In this document: positions 17,216-25,288 of the stretch, in pieces
Numbering within the stretch: position 1 is the first letter of the stretch
Layout of the letters: each line of letters starts with the position of its first letter
Notes under the pieces: model-generated
Database searches by the model: none
Seen by the model: only the letters and a program-made list of their open reading frames with translations
Told to the model about the DNA's origin: nothing
Position numbers and translations under genes: made by a program
Assembly: GCF_040605635.1 (NCBI RefSeq)
Contig: NZ_JBEXDG010000007.1
Coordinates: 200,529 to 264,528 of the forward strand
Length of the DNA: 64,000 nucleotides
Direction: 5' to 3'
Origin: Dactylosporangium sp040605635
GTDB lineage: Bacteria; Actinomycetota; Actinomycetes; Mycobacteriales; Micromonosporaceae

Positions 17216-17695
17216 ATGGACATCAAGTTCGGCACGTACCTGATCTACCTGGCGGTGAGCATCGTCCTCACCGTCTGGGTGGCGCGGACGCTGCTCAAGA
17301 ACGGCCAGGTGTTCCTCGACGACGCGTTCGCCGACGAGCGCCTGGCCAGGTCCGTCAACCACCTGCTGGTCGTCGGCTTCTACCTGCTCAACCTCGGCTA
17401 CGTCGCGGTGGCGCTGAAGATCGGGCAGGCGCTGCCCGACGGCAGCACGGCACTGGAGGCGCTGGCGCTGAAGCTCGGCCTGGTGCTGCTCGTCCTCGGC
17501 GGGCTGCACTTCTTCAACCTGTTCATCCTGAGCCGGTTCCGCCGGCGGCGGGCCCTGGAGCAGCTGCCGCCGCCGGTGCCGCCGAACCGGATGATCCCGG
17601 CCGGCTATCCGATGCCGCCCTACCCGATGCCGCCGCGGCCGGCCGCGCCACAGGGGTACACCCAAACGCCCCCGAAACCCGAACCGCCGCAGTGA
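17216..17695 (+). CDS. Membrane protein with Pro-rich tail, TetR-controlled operon
   Basis: A 159-residue protein with three predicted helices (LIYLAVSIVLTVWVA; HLLVVGFYLLNLGYVAVAL; LGLVLLVLGGLHFFNLFIL) and a cytoplasmic Pro/Met-rich tail. The ATG at 17216 is preferred; the upstream TTG at 17189 lies inside operator 2. Its stop overlaps the DUF393 start by GTGA. No assigned function. Confidence 0.8.
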   Translation: MDIKFGTYLIYLAVSIVLTVWVARTLLKNGQVFLDDAFADERLARSVNHLLVVGFYLLNLGYVAVALKIGQALPDGSTALEALALKLGLVLLVLGGLHFFNLFILSRFRRRRALEQLPPPVPPNRMIPAGYPMPPYPMPPRPAAPQGYTQTPPKPEPPQ

Positions 17696-18081
17696 TCACG
17701 AGACTCACCGTGCTCTACGACGCGGGCTGCGGGCTGTGCCGGACGGCACGGGCGTGGCTCGCGTCGCGGGCGCAGCTGGTGCCGCTGGAGTTCGTGCCGG
17801 CGGGTTCAGACGAGGCGCGCCGCCGGTATCCGGCGCTCGATCCGGCCGAGACCCTCGCCGACATCACGGTGGTCGCCGACGACGGCGGCGTCTACACCGG
17901 CGACGGCGCGTGGATCATCTGCCTGTGGGCGCTGGACGGCTATCGGGGGCTGGCGGCGCGCCTGTCCCGCCCGGACCTGCGCCCCGTGGCGCGGCGGATG
18001 GTGCAGGCCGCGGCGGCGGTGCGCGGGGTCGGCGGCGGACGGGGATATGGTTCGGACTGTGGCGGCACCTGCGACCTCTGA
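17692..18081 (+). CDS. DUF393 (DCC-family) thiol-disulfide oxidoreductase-like protein
   Basis: A 129-residue thioredoxin-fold protein. LYDAGCGLCRTARAWLASR at the N-terminus carries the CxxC motif of the DCC family (canonical YDxxCxxC). Likely a redox partner of the membrane protein encoded just upstream, with which it overlaps by GTGA; substrate unknown. Its 3' end overlaps the TetR gene by 35 bp. Confidence 0.85.
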   Translation: MITRLTVLYDAGCGLCRTARAWLASRAQLVPLEFVPAGSDEARRRYPALDPAETLADITVVADDGGVYTGDGAWIICLWALDGYRGLAARLSRPDLRPVARRMVQAAAAVRGVGGGRGYGSDCGGTCDL

Positions 18082-18745
18082 GCCCGGCGAGTCCACCGCG
18101 AAGGGTGAGCAGACCCGGCGGCTGATCGTGGACACGGCGGTCAGGCTCTTCGGTGAGCAGGGCTACGACAAGACCACGATGCGCGCGATCGCCGCGGCCG
18201 CCGGCGTGTCGGTCGGCAACGCCTACTACTACTTCCCGTCGAAGAACCACCTGGTCCAGGCGTTCTACACCACGGTGCAGGACGCCCACGACGAGGCGTG
18301 CCGGCACGCGCTCGCGACACCGGGGCCGTTCGTCGACCGGCTGCGCGCCGCGCTGCTCACCGGCGTGGAGGCGATGGCCCCCTATCACGGGTTCGCCGGG
18401 TCGTTCTTCAAGACGGCCGCCGAGCCGGGCTCGCCGGTGAGCCCGTTCAGCGCCGACTCCGCGCCGACCCGGGAGCGGTCGGTGCGGATGTTCCGGTCCG
18501 TGGTCGACGGCGCCACCACGAAGATCGACCCGGAGCTGCGGGCGGAGCTGCCGGAGCTGCTGTGGCTCGCGCAGATGGGGATCACGCTGTACTGGGTGCA
18601 CGACACCTCACCCGGTCAGACGAAGACGCGGCTGCTGGTCGAGCGGTCCACGCCGCTGATCGACCGGCTCGTCGGGATGTCCCGCTTCCGGGTGTTCCAG
18701 CCCGTCGTGCGGGAGGCGCTCAGCCTGTACCGGCTGCTGCGCTGA
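18047..18745 (+). CDS. TetR-family regulator, likely autoregulator of its operon
   Basis: A 232-residue repressor with N-terminal HTH (MRAIAAAAGVSVGNAYYYFP, about residues 45-64) and an all-helical effector domain. It is the third gene of the operon starting at 17216 and overlaps DUF393 by 35 bp. Palindromic TTGAACnCGTTCAA sites flank the operon promoter, so it very probably represses its own operon. The ligand is unknown; the partners suggest a redox or membrane stress signal (inference). Confidence 0.9.
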   Translation: MVRTVAAPATSEPGESTAKGEQTRRLIVDTAVRLFGEQGYDKTTMRAIAAAAGVSVGNAYYYFPSKNHLVQAFYTTVQDAHDEACRHALATPGPFVDRLRAALLTGVEAMAPYHGFAGSFFKTAAEPGSPVSPFSADSAPTRERSVRMFRSVVDGATTKIDPELRAELPELLWLAQMGITLYWVHDTSPGQTKTRLLVERSTPLIDRLVGMSRFRVFQPVVREALSLYRLLR

Positions 18746-18832
18746 GCTGACGCCGCACCGAGATCGCAGGTGTGGACGTTCACTCGTGCGGGTATTTCGA
18801 AGGTCCGTGACCCACCAGGTGTACGCCCAGTT

Positions 18833-18880
18833 CGAACGGGCGTTCGTAATGGATCGGTAACTGTTTGTTCAACGTGAACA
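18833..18880 (+). promoter_or_regulatory. Two inverted repeats upstream of egtA
   Basis: CGAACG-GG-CGTTCG (18833-18846) and TGTTCA-ACG-TGAACA (18866-18880) are both perfect dyads. They lie 39-86 bp before the egtA ATG, where an operator or activator site would be. No regulator gene for egt is recognised in the window. Confidence 0.5.
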
Positions 18881-18918
18881 TTCGCCGACGGCCGGATCCT
18901 CGGGTAGCGTCGGCTCGC

Positions 18919-20112
18919 ATGGCGACCTTGCGTATCGACCGCACGGCCGCCGACCCCGATGCGGTGATCTGTGCGATTGAGCAGGCCGAGGGCTACATTG
19001 CATCGATCTGCTTCAAAACCGGACCACCGGAGACGGTCGGCGTCGAGCTCGAATACACCGTCCATGCCAGCGCGAATCCAGCGACCTATGTCGATCACGA
19101 TCGGCTGTGTCAAGCGCTCGGCGACCACGCACCACCCACCCTGCGCGCCGGCTCGGCACATCTGCCGCTGCGGCGAGGGTCGGCCGTCACCCTCGAGCCG
19201 GGTGGCCAGGTGGAGCTTTCCACCCTCCCGCAACGGTCCCTGACGGACCTCCACGAGGCCGTCGGCGCGGACCTGGCGGAGCTCACCGGGCGACTCGCCC
19301 ACGTCGGGCTCGAGCTCGGCGGCACCGGCATCGACCCGCACCGCCCACCGCGGCGGATGCTCTCCACTCCCCGGTACGACGCGATGGCGGCCGCCTTCGC
19401 CCGGCGCAACGACGCCGGCCGGACCATGATGTGCAGCACCGCCGGCCTGCAGGTCTGCCTGGATGCGGGCCCGCCGTCGCGCTGGGCCGCGGTGCACGAC
19501 CTGGGGCCGCCGCTGATCGCCCTGTTCGCCAACTCGCGGCGGCACGCGGGGCACGACACCGGATGGGCGTCCGCGCGGATGCGCACCTGGCTGGCGATGG
19601 ACCCGTCCCGGACCCGGCAGGTGCCGCCCGGCCCCGACCCCGCCTCGCGGTGGGCCCGGTACGCCCTCGACGCGCAGCTGCTCTGCATCCGCCGCCCGGA
19701 CGGGCCGTGGACCGTGCCGGCCGGGGTCACGTTCGCGGACTGGGTCGCGGGTGCCGTGGACGGCCCGCCGACCTACGCCGACCTCGACTATCACCTGAGC
19801 ACCCTGTTTCCGCCGGTACGGCCCCGCGGCTACCTCGAGGTGCGCTACCTCGACACCGTCGCGGGCCCCGACTGGTTCGCGCCGGCGGCGATCCTCACCG
19901 CGCTGCTCGCCGACGAGCCGACCATCGACCGGGTGCGGGAGCTGTGCGAGCCCGTCGCCGGCCAGTGGGCCCTCGCGGCCCGCCTCGGCATGACCGACCC
20001 GGCGCTCGCCCGGGCCGCGACCGAGGTCCGGGACCTGGCGCTGTCGCGGCTCGACCTGCCCGCCGCACTCCTGCGGGACGTCATCGAAGGGAGCACCCGA
20101 AATGGGTCTTAG
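18919..20112 (+). CDS. egtA: Glutamate-cysteine ligase EgtA (ergothioneine)
   Basis: ATP-dependent ligase making gamma-glutamylcysteine, the sulfur donor for EgtB. 397 residues from the ATG at 18919 (an open frame extends 54 bp upstream without an RBS). GVELEYTVH is the GCS2-like active-site strand, and RPRGYLEVRYLDTV near residue 300 is the conserved EgtA C-terminal motif. First gene of egtABCD; it overlaps egtB by 11 bp. Confidence 0.93.
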   Translation: MATLRIDRTAADPDAVICAIEQAEGYIASICFKTGPPETVGVELEYTVHASANPATYVDHDRLCQALGDHAPPTLRAGSAHLPLRRGSAVTLEPGGQVELSTLPQRSLTDLHEAVGADLAELTGRLAHVGLELGGTGIDPHRPPRRMLSTPRYDAMAAAFARRNDAGRTMMCSTAGLQVCLDAGPPSRWAAVHDLGPPLIALFANSRRHAGHDTGWASARMRTWLAMDPSRTRQVPPGPDPASRWARYALDAQLLCIRRPDGPWTVPAGVTFADWVAGAVDGPPTYADLDYHLSTLFPPVRPRGYLEVRYLDTVAGPDWFAPAAILTALLADEPTIDRVRELCEPVAGQWALAARLGMTDPALARAATEVRDLALSRLDLPAALLRDVIEGSTRNGS

Positions 20113-21433
20113 AGAGCAGGTGGCCGCGGAGCTGGAGCGGACCCGCCGCCGTTCGGAGGTCCTCACCGACGCCGTCGACGAGACCGACCTGGTGCGGCAG
20201 CACTCGCCGCTGATGTCGCCGCTGGTCTGGGACCTGGCGCACATCGGCAACCAGGAGGAGCTGTGGCTGGTCCGTGACGTCGGCGGCCGCGAACCCGTCC
20301 GGCAGGACATCGACCACCTCTACGACGCGTTCAAGCACCCCCGGGCGGACCGGCCGCAGCTGCCGCTGCTCGGTCCCGCCGAGGCCCGCTCGTACGTGGC
20401 GACCGTGCGCGACAAGGTGCTCGACGTCCTCGACCGGCTGCCGTCGTCCTCGGTGGCCGCCGCGCCGGACGCGTCGCCCGCGGGTGCCCGGCGGCTCGTC
20501 CAGGACGGCTTCGCGTTCGGGATGATCGTGCAGCACGAGCAGCAGCACGACGAGACGATGCTGGCCACCCATCAGCTGCGGGCCGGGCCGCCGGTGCTGT
20601 CCGCCGACCCGCCGCCCGCCGCGCGGGTCGCGGTCGGCGGTGAGGTGCTCGTCCCCGCCGGTGGGTTCGACATGGGCACGTCGACCGAGCCGTGGGCCCT
20701 CGACAACGAGCGGCCCACGCACCGCGTCGAGCTCCCCGCGTACTGGATCGACGCCGCGCCCGTCACGAACGCGCAGTACGCCGAGTTCATCCGCGCGGGC
20801 GGCTACGACGACGAGCGCTGGTGGACGCCGGCGGGCCGGCAGCACCGCGTCACGGCCGGGCTGTCGGCGCCGCTGCACTGGACCCGCGACGGTGACGGCT
20901 TCACCGCCACCACCTTCGGCCGGACCGCGCCGATCGTGCCGGACGCTCCGGTCGTGCACGTCTGCTTCCACGAGGCGCAGGCGTACGCCGCATGGGCCGG
21001 GCGCCGGCTGCCGACGGAGGCGGAGTGGGAGAAGGCGGCGCGGCACGATCCCGCGTCGGGCCGTTCCCGCCGGTACCCCTGGGGCGACGAGGATCCGACG
21101 TCACGCCACGCCAACCTGGGGCAGCGGCACCTCGCGCCGGCACCCGTCGGCGCCTATCCGGACGGTGCGTCGCCGCTCGGCGTCCACCAGCTCATCGGCG
21201 ACGTGTGGGAGTGGGTCGACAGCGGCTTCCTGCCCTACCCGGGTTTCAGCGCGTTCCCGTACCGCGAGTACTCCGAGGTGTTCTTCGGCGGCGACTACAG
21301 GATGCTGCGCGGCGGCTCGTTCGGCACCGACCGGGCCGCGTGCCGGGGCACGTTCCGCAACTGGGACCACCCGATCCGCCGCCAGATCTTCAGCGGCTTC
21401 CGCACCGCCCGCTCGTTCCCGGAGTCCGCGTAG
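20102..21433 (+). CDS. egtB: Ergothioneine synthase EgtB (non-heme iron sulfoxide synthase)
   Basis: Joins hercynine and gamma-glutamylcysteine with O2 to give the sulfoxide. 443 residues: N-terminal DinB-like domain with the three iron His (LAHIGNQEELW and HEQQHDETM) and a C-terminal FGE-sulfatase domain from about residue 178 (GGFDMGTSTEPWALDNERP; LPTEAEWEKAARHD; ending SGFRTARSFP). Length and order match the actinobacterial family. Its TAG stop shares one base with the egtC GTG start. Confidence 0.95.
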   Translation: MGLREQVAAELERTRRRSEVLTDAVDETDLVRQHSPLMSPLVWDLAHIGNQEELWLVRDVGGREPVRQDIDHLYDAFKHPRADRPQLPLLGPAEARSYVATVRDKVLDVLDRLPSSSVAAAPDASPAGARRLVQDGFAFGMIVQHEQQHDETMLATHQLRAGPPVLSADPPPAARVAVGGEVLVPAGGFDMGTSTEPWALDNERPTHRVELPAYWIDAAPVTNAQYAEFIRAGGYDDERWWTPAGRQHRVTAGLSAPLHWTRDGDGFTATTFGRTAPIVPDAPVVHVCFHEAQAYAAWAGRRLPTEAEWEKAARHDPASGRSRRYPWGDEDPTSRHANLGQRHLAPAPVGAYPDGASPLGVHQLIGDVWEWVDSGFLPYPGFSAFPYREYSEVFFGGDYRMLRGGSFGTDRAACRGTFRNWDHPIRRQIFSGFRTARSFPESA

Positions 21434-22170
21434 TGTGCCGTCACCTGGCGTACGTCGGCCCGCCGGTCCCGCTGTCGCGCCTGCTGTTCGACGCGCCGCA
21501 CGGCCTGTCCCACCAGTCGTGGGCGCCGCGCGACATGCGGGGTGGCGGCACCATCAACGCGGACGGCTTCGGGCTCGGCTGGTTCCCCGGCCCGGTGGTG
21601 TACCGGTCGGCCCGTCCACTGTGGACCGACCCGGCGCTGCCCTCGCTGGCGGGCGCCGTGTCGTCGGGCGCGGTCCTGGCCGCCGTGCGCTCCGCGACGG
21701 TCGGGATGCCGGTCACCGAGTCGGCGGCCGCGCCGTTCTCCGACGGGTCCTGGCTGTTCAGCCACAACGGGAAGATCGCCGGCTGGCCCGATACGGTCAC
21801 CGCCCTCGCGTCCCGGTTGCCGGTCCGCGACCTGATCACCCTGGACGCGCCGACGGACAGCGCGCTGCTGTGGGCGCTGGTGCGGGCGCACCTTCGTACC
21901 GGCGGATCCGCGGCCTCCGCGCTGTCCTCGGTCGTCTCGTCGGTCGCCTCGGCGGCGCCCGGGTCGCGGCTCAACCTGCTGCTCACCGACGGCCGGTCGA
22001 TCGCCGCCACCACGTACGGCCATGCGCTGTCCGTGTCCGCCGCCGCCGGCGCCGCCCTGGTCGCGTCCGAGCCGCTCGACGACGACCCGGGCTGGCGGTC
22101 CGTCCCCGACCATTCGCTGCTCGTCGCGGACCCGTCCGCGGTGCACATATCGGAAGGTGTTTTCTCGTGA
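21433..22170 (+). CDS. egtC: Gamma-glutamyl hercynylcysteine S-oxide hydrolase EgtC
   Basis: Class-II glutamine amidotransferase fold hydrolase that removes the gamma-glutamyl group. 245 residues from the GTG at 21433, chosen because it places the nucleophile Cys at position 2 (VCRHLAYVG), which must become N-terminal. SHNGKIAGWPD is the conserved glutamine-amidotransferase loop. Coupled at both ends (TAGTG with egtB, GTGA with egtD). Confidence 0.93.
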   Translation: MCRHLAYVGPPVPLSRLLFDAPHGLSHQSWAPRDMRGGGTINADGFGLGWFPGPVVYRSARPLWTDPALPSLAGAVSSGAVLAAVRSATVGMPVTESAAAPFSDGSWLFSHNGKIAGWPDTVTALASRLPVRDLITLDAPTDSALLWALVRAHLRTGGSAASALSSVVSSVASAAPGSRLNLLLTDGRSIAATTYGHALSVSAAAGAALVASEPLDDDPGWRSVPDHSLLVADPSAVHISEGVFS

Positions 22171-23144
22171 CCCTGCAGGATCCCGACCTCGACGTGTACC
22201 TGCTCGACACCGACCTCACCGCCGCCCTGCGCGCCGACGCCCGGGCGGGACTCACCGCCACCCCGAAGACCCTCCCGCCGAAGTACTTCTACGACGCCCG
22301 CGGCAGCGAACTGTTCGAGGAGATCACCCGCCTGCCCGAGTACTACCCGACCCGCGCCGAACGCGAGATCCTCACCGACCGCGCCGCGCAGATCGCCCGT
22401 GTCACCGGCGCGAAGACCCTGGTCGAGCTCGGCTCCGGCTCCTCGGAGAAGACCCGCCTGCTGCTGTCCGCGCTCCGCGACGCCGGGACGCTCGGCTCGT
22501 TCGCCCCGCTCGACGTCTCCGCGTCCGCCCTCCACGACGCCGTGGCCACCCTCCGCGACGAGTACCCGGACCTGCACGTCCGCGGCATCGTCGCCGACTT
22601 CGTCAACCACCTGGAGGCCCTGCCCGACAACGGCGACCGGCTGGTCGCCTTCCTCGGCGGCACGATCGGCAACTTCACCCCCGCCGAACGCGCCCCCTTC
22701 CTCGCCGCGCTGCGCGCCCGCCTCTCCCCCGGCGAATGGTTCCTCCTCGGCGCCGACCTCGTGAAGTCCCCTTCCGTCCTCGTCCCCGCGTACGACGACA
22801 CCGCCGGCGTCACCGCCGAGTTCAACCGCAACGTCCTGCACGTCCTCAACCGCACCCTCGACGCCGACTTCGACGTCACCGCCTTCTCCCACGTCGCCCT
22901 CTGGGACCCGGCCAACGAATGGATCGAGATGCGCCTGCGCGCCACCGGCGCCCAACGCGTCCACATCGCCGCCCTGGACCTGACGGTCGACTTCACCGAC
23001 GGCGAGGAACTGCGCACCGAGGTCTCCGCCAAGTTCCACCGGGACGGCCTGACCGCGGAGCTCTCATCGGCCGGCTTCGCCCTGCGCCACTGGTGGACCG
23101 ACCGCGAGGGCAGATTCGCCCTGGCCCTGGCCGCCGCCGTCTGA
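22167..23144 (+). CDS. egtD: L-histidine N(alpha)-methyltransferase EgtD
   Basis: SAM-dependent trimethylation of histidine to hercynine, the first pathway step. 325 residues from the GTG at 22167. LPPKYFYDARGSELFEEITR and LPEYYPTRAEREIL are the family N-terminus, ELGSGSSEKTRLLL the SAM loop, and FLGGTIGNFTP follows. Last gene of the operon. No egtE (C-S lyase) follows, so the final step must be encoded elsewhere. Its last 81 bp overlap a convergent minus-strand gene. Confidence 0.95.
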   Translation: MTLQDPDLDVYLLDTDLTAALRADARAGLTATPKTLPPKYFYDARGSELFEEITRLPEYYPTRAEREILTDRAAQIARVTGAKTLVELGSGSSEKTRLLLSALRDAGTLGSFAPLDVSASALHDAVATLRDEYPDLHVRGIVADFVNHLEALPDNGDRLVAFLGGTIGNFTPAERAPFLAALRARLSPGEWFLLGADLVKSPSVLVPAYDDTAGVTAEFNRNVLHVLNRTLDADFDVTAFSHVALWDPANEWIEMRLRATGAQRVHIAALDLTVDFTDGEELRTEVSAKFHRDGLTAELSSAGFALRHWWTDREGRFALALAAAV

Positions 23145-23708
23145 CCGCTCCCGCCCTGCCCGCCACTGCTCCTCGGTGGACGTCCAGCCCGAGGCGAGCA
23201 CGTGCCCGAACCGGGGTGACAACCCCGCCGCGTCGGAGTGGCTCTTCAAGAGGGGAACGAGGGTGCCGTACGTGGCGACCCCCAGCGCCCGCGACAACAT
23301 CCGCAGCGTGCGGCGACCCGGATCCGTCACCGCGGTCTGACAACCGAGGAGCCGGACCGCCACCACGTTGTGGCGGTCCAGCACCCCCTCCGCGGCAAGC
23401 CCGGCGAAGAACCGCGCGACCCCACGGTCGAGCATGTCGATCGGCGTACGCCCGAGCCGCAACAACCGATGCCCCCGCGTCGAATGCCCGATCAGGTCCA
23501 GGTGCACCGGCCCCTCCGGCCACTCGGCCGACGTGAGCACGTCCCGCAGCTCACCGAGCGACGCAGCGTGATGCAACACCCCGCACCGCACCATCCGACC
23601 GGCAAAGAACGCCTCAGCACAGTCCGGCGAGGCAACGTTCAACGACGCGACACCCGGCAACCCGGCGCTCAACGCCCCTCCACTCCACGACGCGACCCTC
23701 GACAACAC
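23064..23708 (-). CDS. Putative caspase-fold (DUF4347/CHAT-like) protein
   Basis: A 214-codon frame. The central part has a His and a Cys in the order expected for clan-CD peptidases: VHLDLIGHSTRGHRLLRLG, then VAVRLLGCQTAVTDPGRRTL. This resembles DUF4347/CHAT-type caspase-like domains (inference from motif spacing only). The start is uncertain: the GTG at 23708 would include N-terminal codons made of the neighbouring repeat motif, and the ATG at 23594 is an alternative. The C-terminal 27 codons overlap egtD on the other strand. A lone small protein of this kind may be an effector or a decayed fragment. Confidence 0.55.
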   Translation of the reverse strand: MLSRVASWSGGALSAGLPGVASLNVASPDCAEAFFAGRMVRCGVLHHAASLGELRDVLTSAEWPEGPVHLDLIGHSTRGHRLLRLGRTPIDMLDRGVARFFAGLAAEGVLDRHNVVAVRLLGCQTAVTDPGRRTLRMLSRALGVATYGTLVPLLKSHSDAAGLSPRFGHVLASGWTSTEEQWRAGRERSDGGGQGQGESALAVGPPVAQGEAGR

Positions 23709-23750
23709 TCTGGCCGCCCGACGATGCCTCCACCGGCTCGCCGCTGCAGG

Positions 23751-24130
23751 CCCGCCGCTCCCGGCGCAGCGATCAACGACTCACCACCGCAAAGCCCGGC
23801 CTTCAACAACGCGACGTCCGACAGCCCACCGCCGCAAGGCCCGCCGCTCCCGGCGCAGCGATCAACGACTCACCACCGCAAAGCCCGGCCTTCAACAACG
23901 CGACGTCCGACAGCCCACCGCCGCAAGGCCCNNNNNNNNNNNNNNNNNNNNNNNNNNNNNNNNNNNNNNNNNNNNNNNNNNNNNNNNNNNNNNNNNNNNN
24001 NNNNNNNNNNNNNNNNNNNNNNNNNNNNNCCGCCGCTCCCGGCGCAGCGATCAACGACTCACCACTGCAAAGCCGACGCTCCACGACGCGACGCTCCAGG
24101 GGCCACCCCTCAGCGACGACGCGGCGGCCG
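23751..24130. repeat. 89-bp tandem repeat array, interrupted by an assembly gap
   Basis: Two full, essentially identical 89-bp units start at 23751 and 23840 (each opening CCCGCCGCTCCCGGCGCAGC). A third begins at 23929 and runs into Ns, and a diverged copy follows the gap at 24030. Each unit is itself two diverged ~44-bp halves (CACCACCGCAAAGCC and CACCGCCGCAAGGCC mark corresponding points). 89 is not a multiple of 3, so the array is not a coding repeat. Degenerate traces run to about 24240 and into the 5' end of the 23064-23708 gene. No gene recognised in 23709-24247. Confidence 0.85.
23932..24029. other. Assembly gap (98 Ns)
   Basis: Run of N inside the 89-bp tandem array. The true array length and copy number are unknown. 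Confidence 0.99.
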
Positions 24131-24247
24131 ACGGCCCTTCAGTCCACGACGCCACGGTTGACGGCCCACCCGCCGGACGGGCGCCGCTCGACGACGCGGT
24201 GGCCGGCGACTCGATGGTCGTGGATCGGGTGGTCAGCGGCCCGGTGA

Positions 24248-24541
24248 TCAGTCGCCCAGCGCGTCGGGCCACTTGATGGCCTGCAGCGCCCCGGCCCGGG
24301 CAGAGGTCGCCGGCGCCCGGTAGCGGGCCGGGTTGGCCAGCGCGCGGGACCCGGTCGATGTCGTCAGCGCACGATGCCGGGCCGAGGTCGTCGGTGAGCC
24401 GCCGCCGGGCCTGGCCTGGCCGGTCGGCGATCCGGTGGTGCGGACGGGCGGCGCGGCCCGGGTGGGCCCCGCCCACGGCGGGATCTTCGGTCCGATCGCG
24501 CCGACGAGGACCGTCGTGCGTAACGGGCGGTGGGTCGTCAT
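24248..24541 (-). CDS. Small protein of unknown function, coupled to the upstream gene
   Basis: 97 codons beginning MTTHRPLRTTVLVGAIGPKI and ending QAIKWPDALGD, with a Thr/Pro/Ala/Arg-rich middle. The ATG at 24541 overlaps the stop of the 24538-25221 gene (ATGA) and has GGAG six bases upstream, which supports translation. No Cys, no clear membrane helix and no similarity I recognise. It abuts the 89-bp repeat region. Confidence 0.45.
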   Translation of the reverse strand: MTTHRPLRTTVLVGAIGPKIPPWAGPTRAAPPVRTTGSPTGQARPGGGSPTTSARHRALTTSTGSRALANPARYRAPATSARAGALQAIKWPDALGD

Positions 24542-25221
24542 TCGATGCTCCTGTCAACTGTCGAAGAGGAATGGACACGGCCGGCGATCAGGAACAGGGC
24601 GCCACGCGTGACGTCCCCGCCGACCTCGGTGAGGCTGTCCGGGCCCGCGTCGCAGTGCTCCGGGGAGGCGAGGTCCAGCCACATCGTGACCGGCGACGTC
24701 CCCGGATCGGTCGAGCGGCCCGGCGGATACACGGCGACCCGCGCGAGCGTGCCCCGCTGATCGAGGACGTCCGCGCAGTGTCCCGCGTACCGGTTGCCGG
24801 CTCTCGGGTCGGCGGTGTCCGGCCAGTACACGACCGACTGGCACTCATAAGGCTCACCCGCGAATCCGCCGGACCCCGGCGACGGCCGCAGCGCGACCGG
24901 CAGCCGGTCGACGAAGTCCGCGGCCAGGTAGACGGCGCCGGTCAGCTGCAACTCTGGCCAGGCGGGCCCGAGCGTCGAGCCGCCGGTGTCGCCGTCCGGC
25001 CCGCTGAAGCAGTCGTCGACGTCGACGTCCGCCCAGCTGATCTCCTTCGCCGCGGCCGCCGACGGTGTCCGTGCCAGGTCCACGCTGATCAGCCTGGCCG
25101 GATCGAACTCGTGCTCGACGGGCTCGCCGGTCCAGAACGCGCAGCGGGTCACGCCGTCGATCCGTCCGAGGAACGCCGGCGTGCCGACGAAGACGGTCCG
25201 CGCCCGGGGTGATGAGCTCAT
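24538..25221 (-). CDS. Hypothetical protein
   Basis: About 227 residues from an ATG at 25221, beginning MSSSPRARTVFVGTPAFLGR. Mixed alpha/beta composition with an acidic patch (ISWADVDVDDCFSGPDGD) and three Cys in the second half. No signal peptide or membrane helix. The start is weakly supported because no good RBS is seen, and the frame is open upstream to 25356. Coupled by ATGA to the small protein downstream. I do not recognise the family. Confidence 0.6.
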   Translation of the reverse strand: MSSSPRARTVFVGTPAFLGRIDGVTRCAFWTGEPVEHEFDPARLISVDLARTPSAAAAKEISWADVDVDDCFSGPDGDTGGSTLGPAWPELQLTGAVYLAADFVDRLPVALRPSPGSGGFAGEPYECQSVVYWPDTADPRAGNRYAGHCADVLDQRGTLARVAVYPPGRSTDPGTSPVTMWLDLASPEHCDAGPDSLTEVGGDVTRGALFLIAGRVHSSSTVDRSIE

Positions 25222-25288
25222 GCCGGACAGGATGCGACGGTCCCCTGAAACGACGCTGACGTCGCGCTGACGTGCCCACACCCGCATC

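Noticed and set aside
23751..24130. Possible CRISPR or coding repeat protein
   Set aside because: No unique spacers, and the 89-bp period is not a multiple of three.
24051..24578. Minus-strand 175-codon frame over the repeat edge
   Set aside because: It overlaps the better supported coupled small frame, lacks an RBS, and its end is translated repeat DNA.
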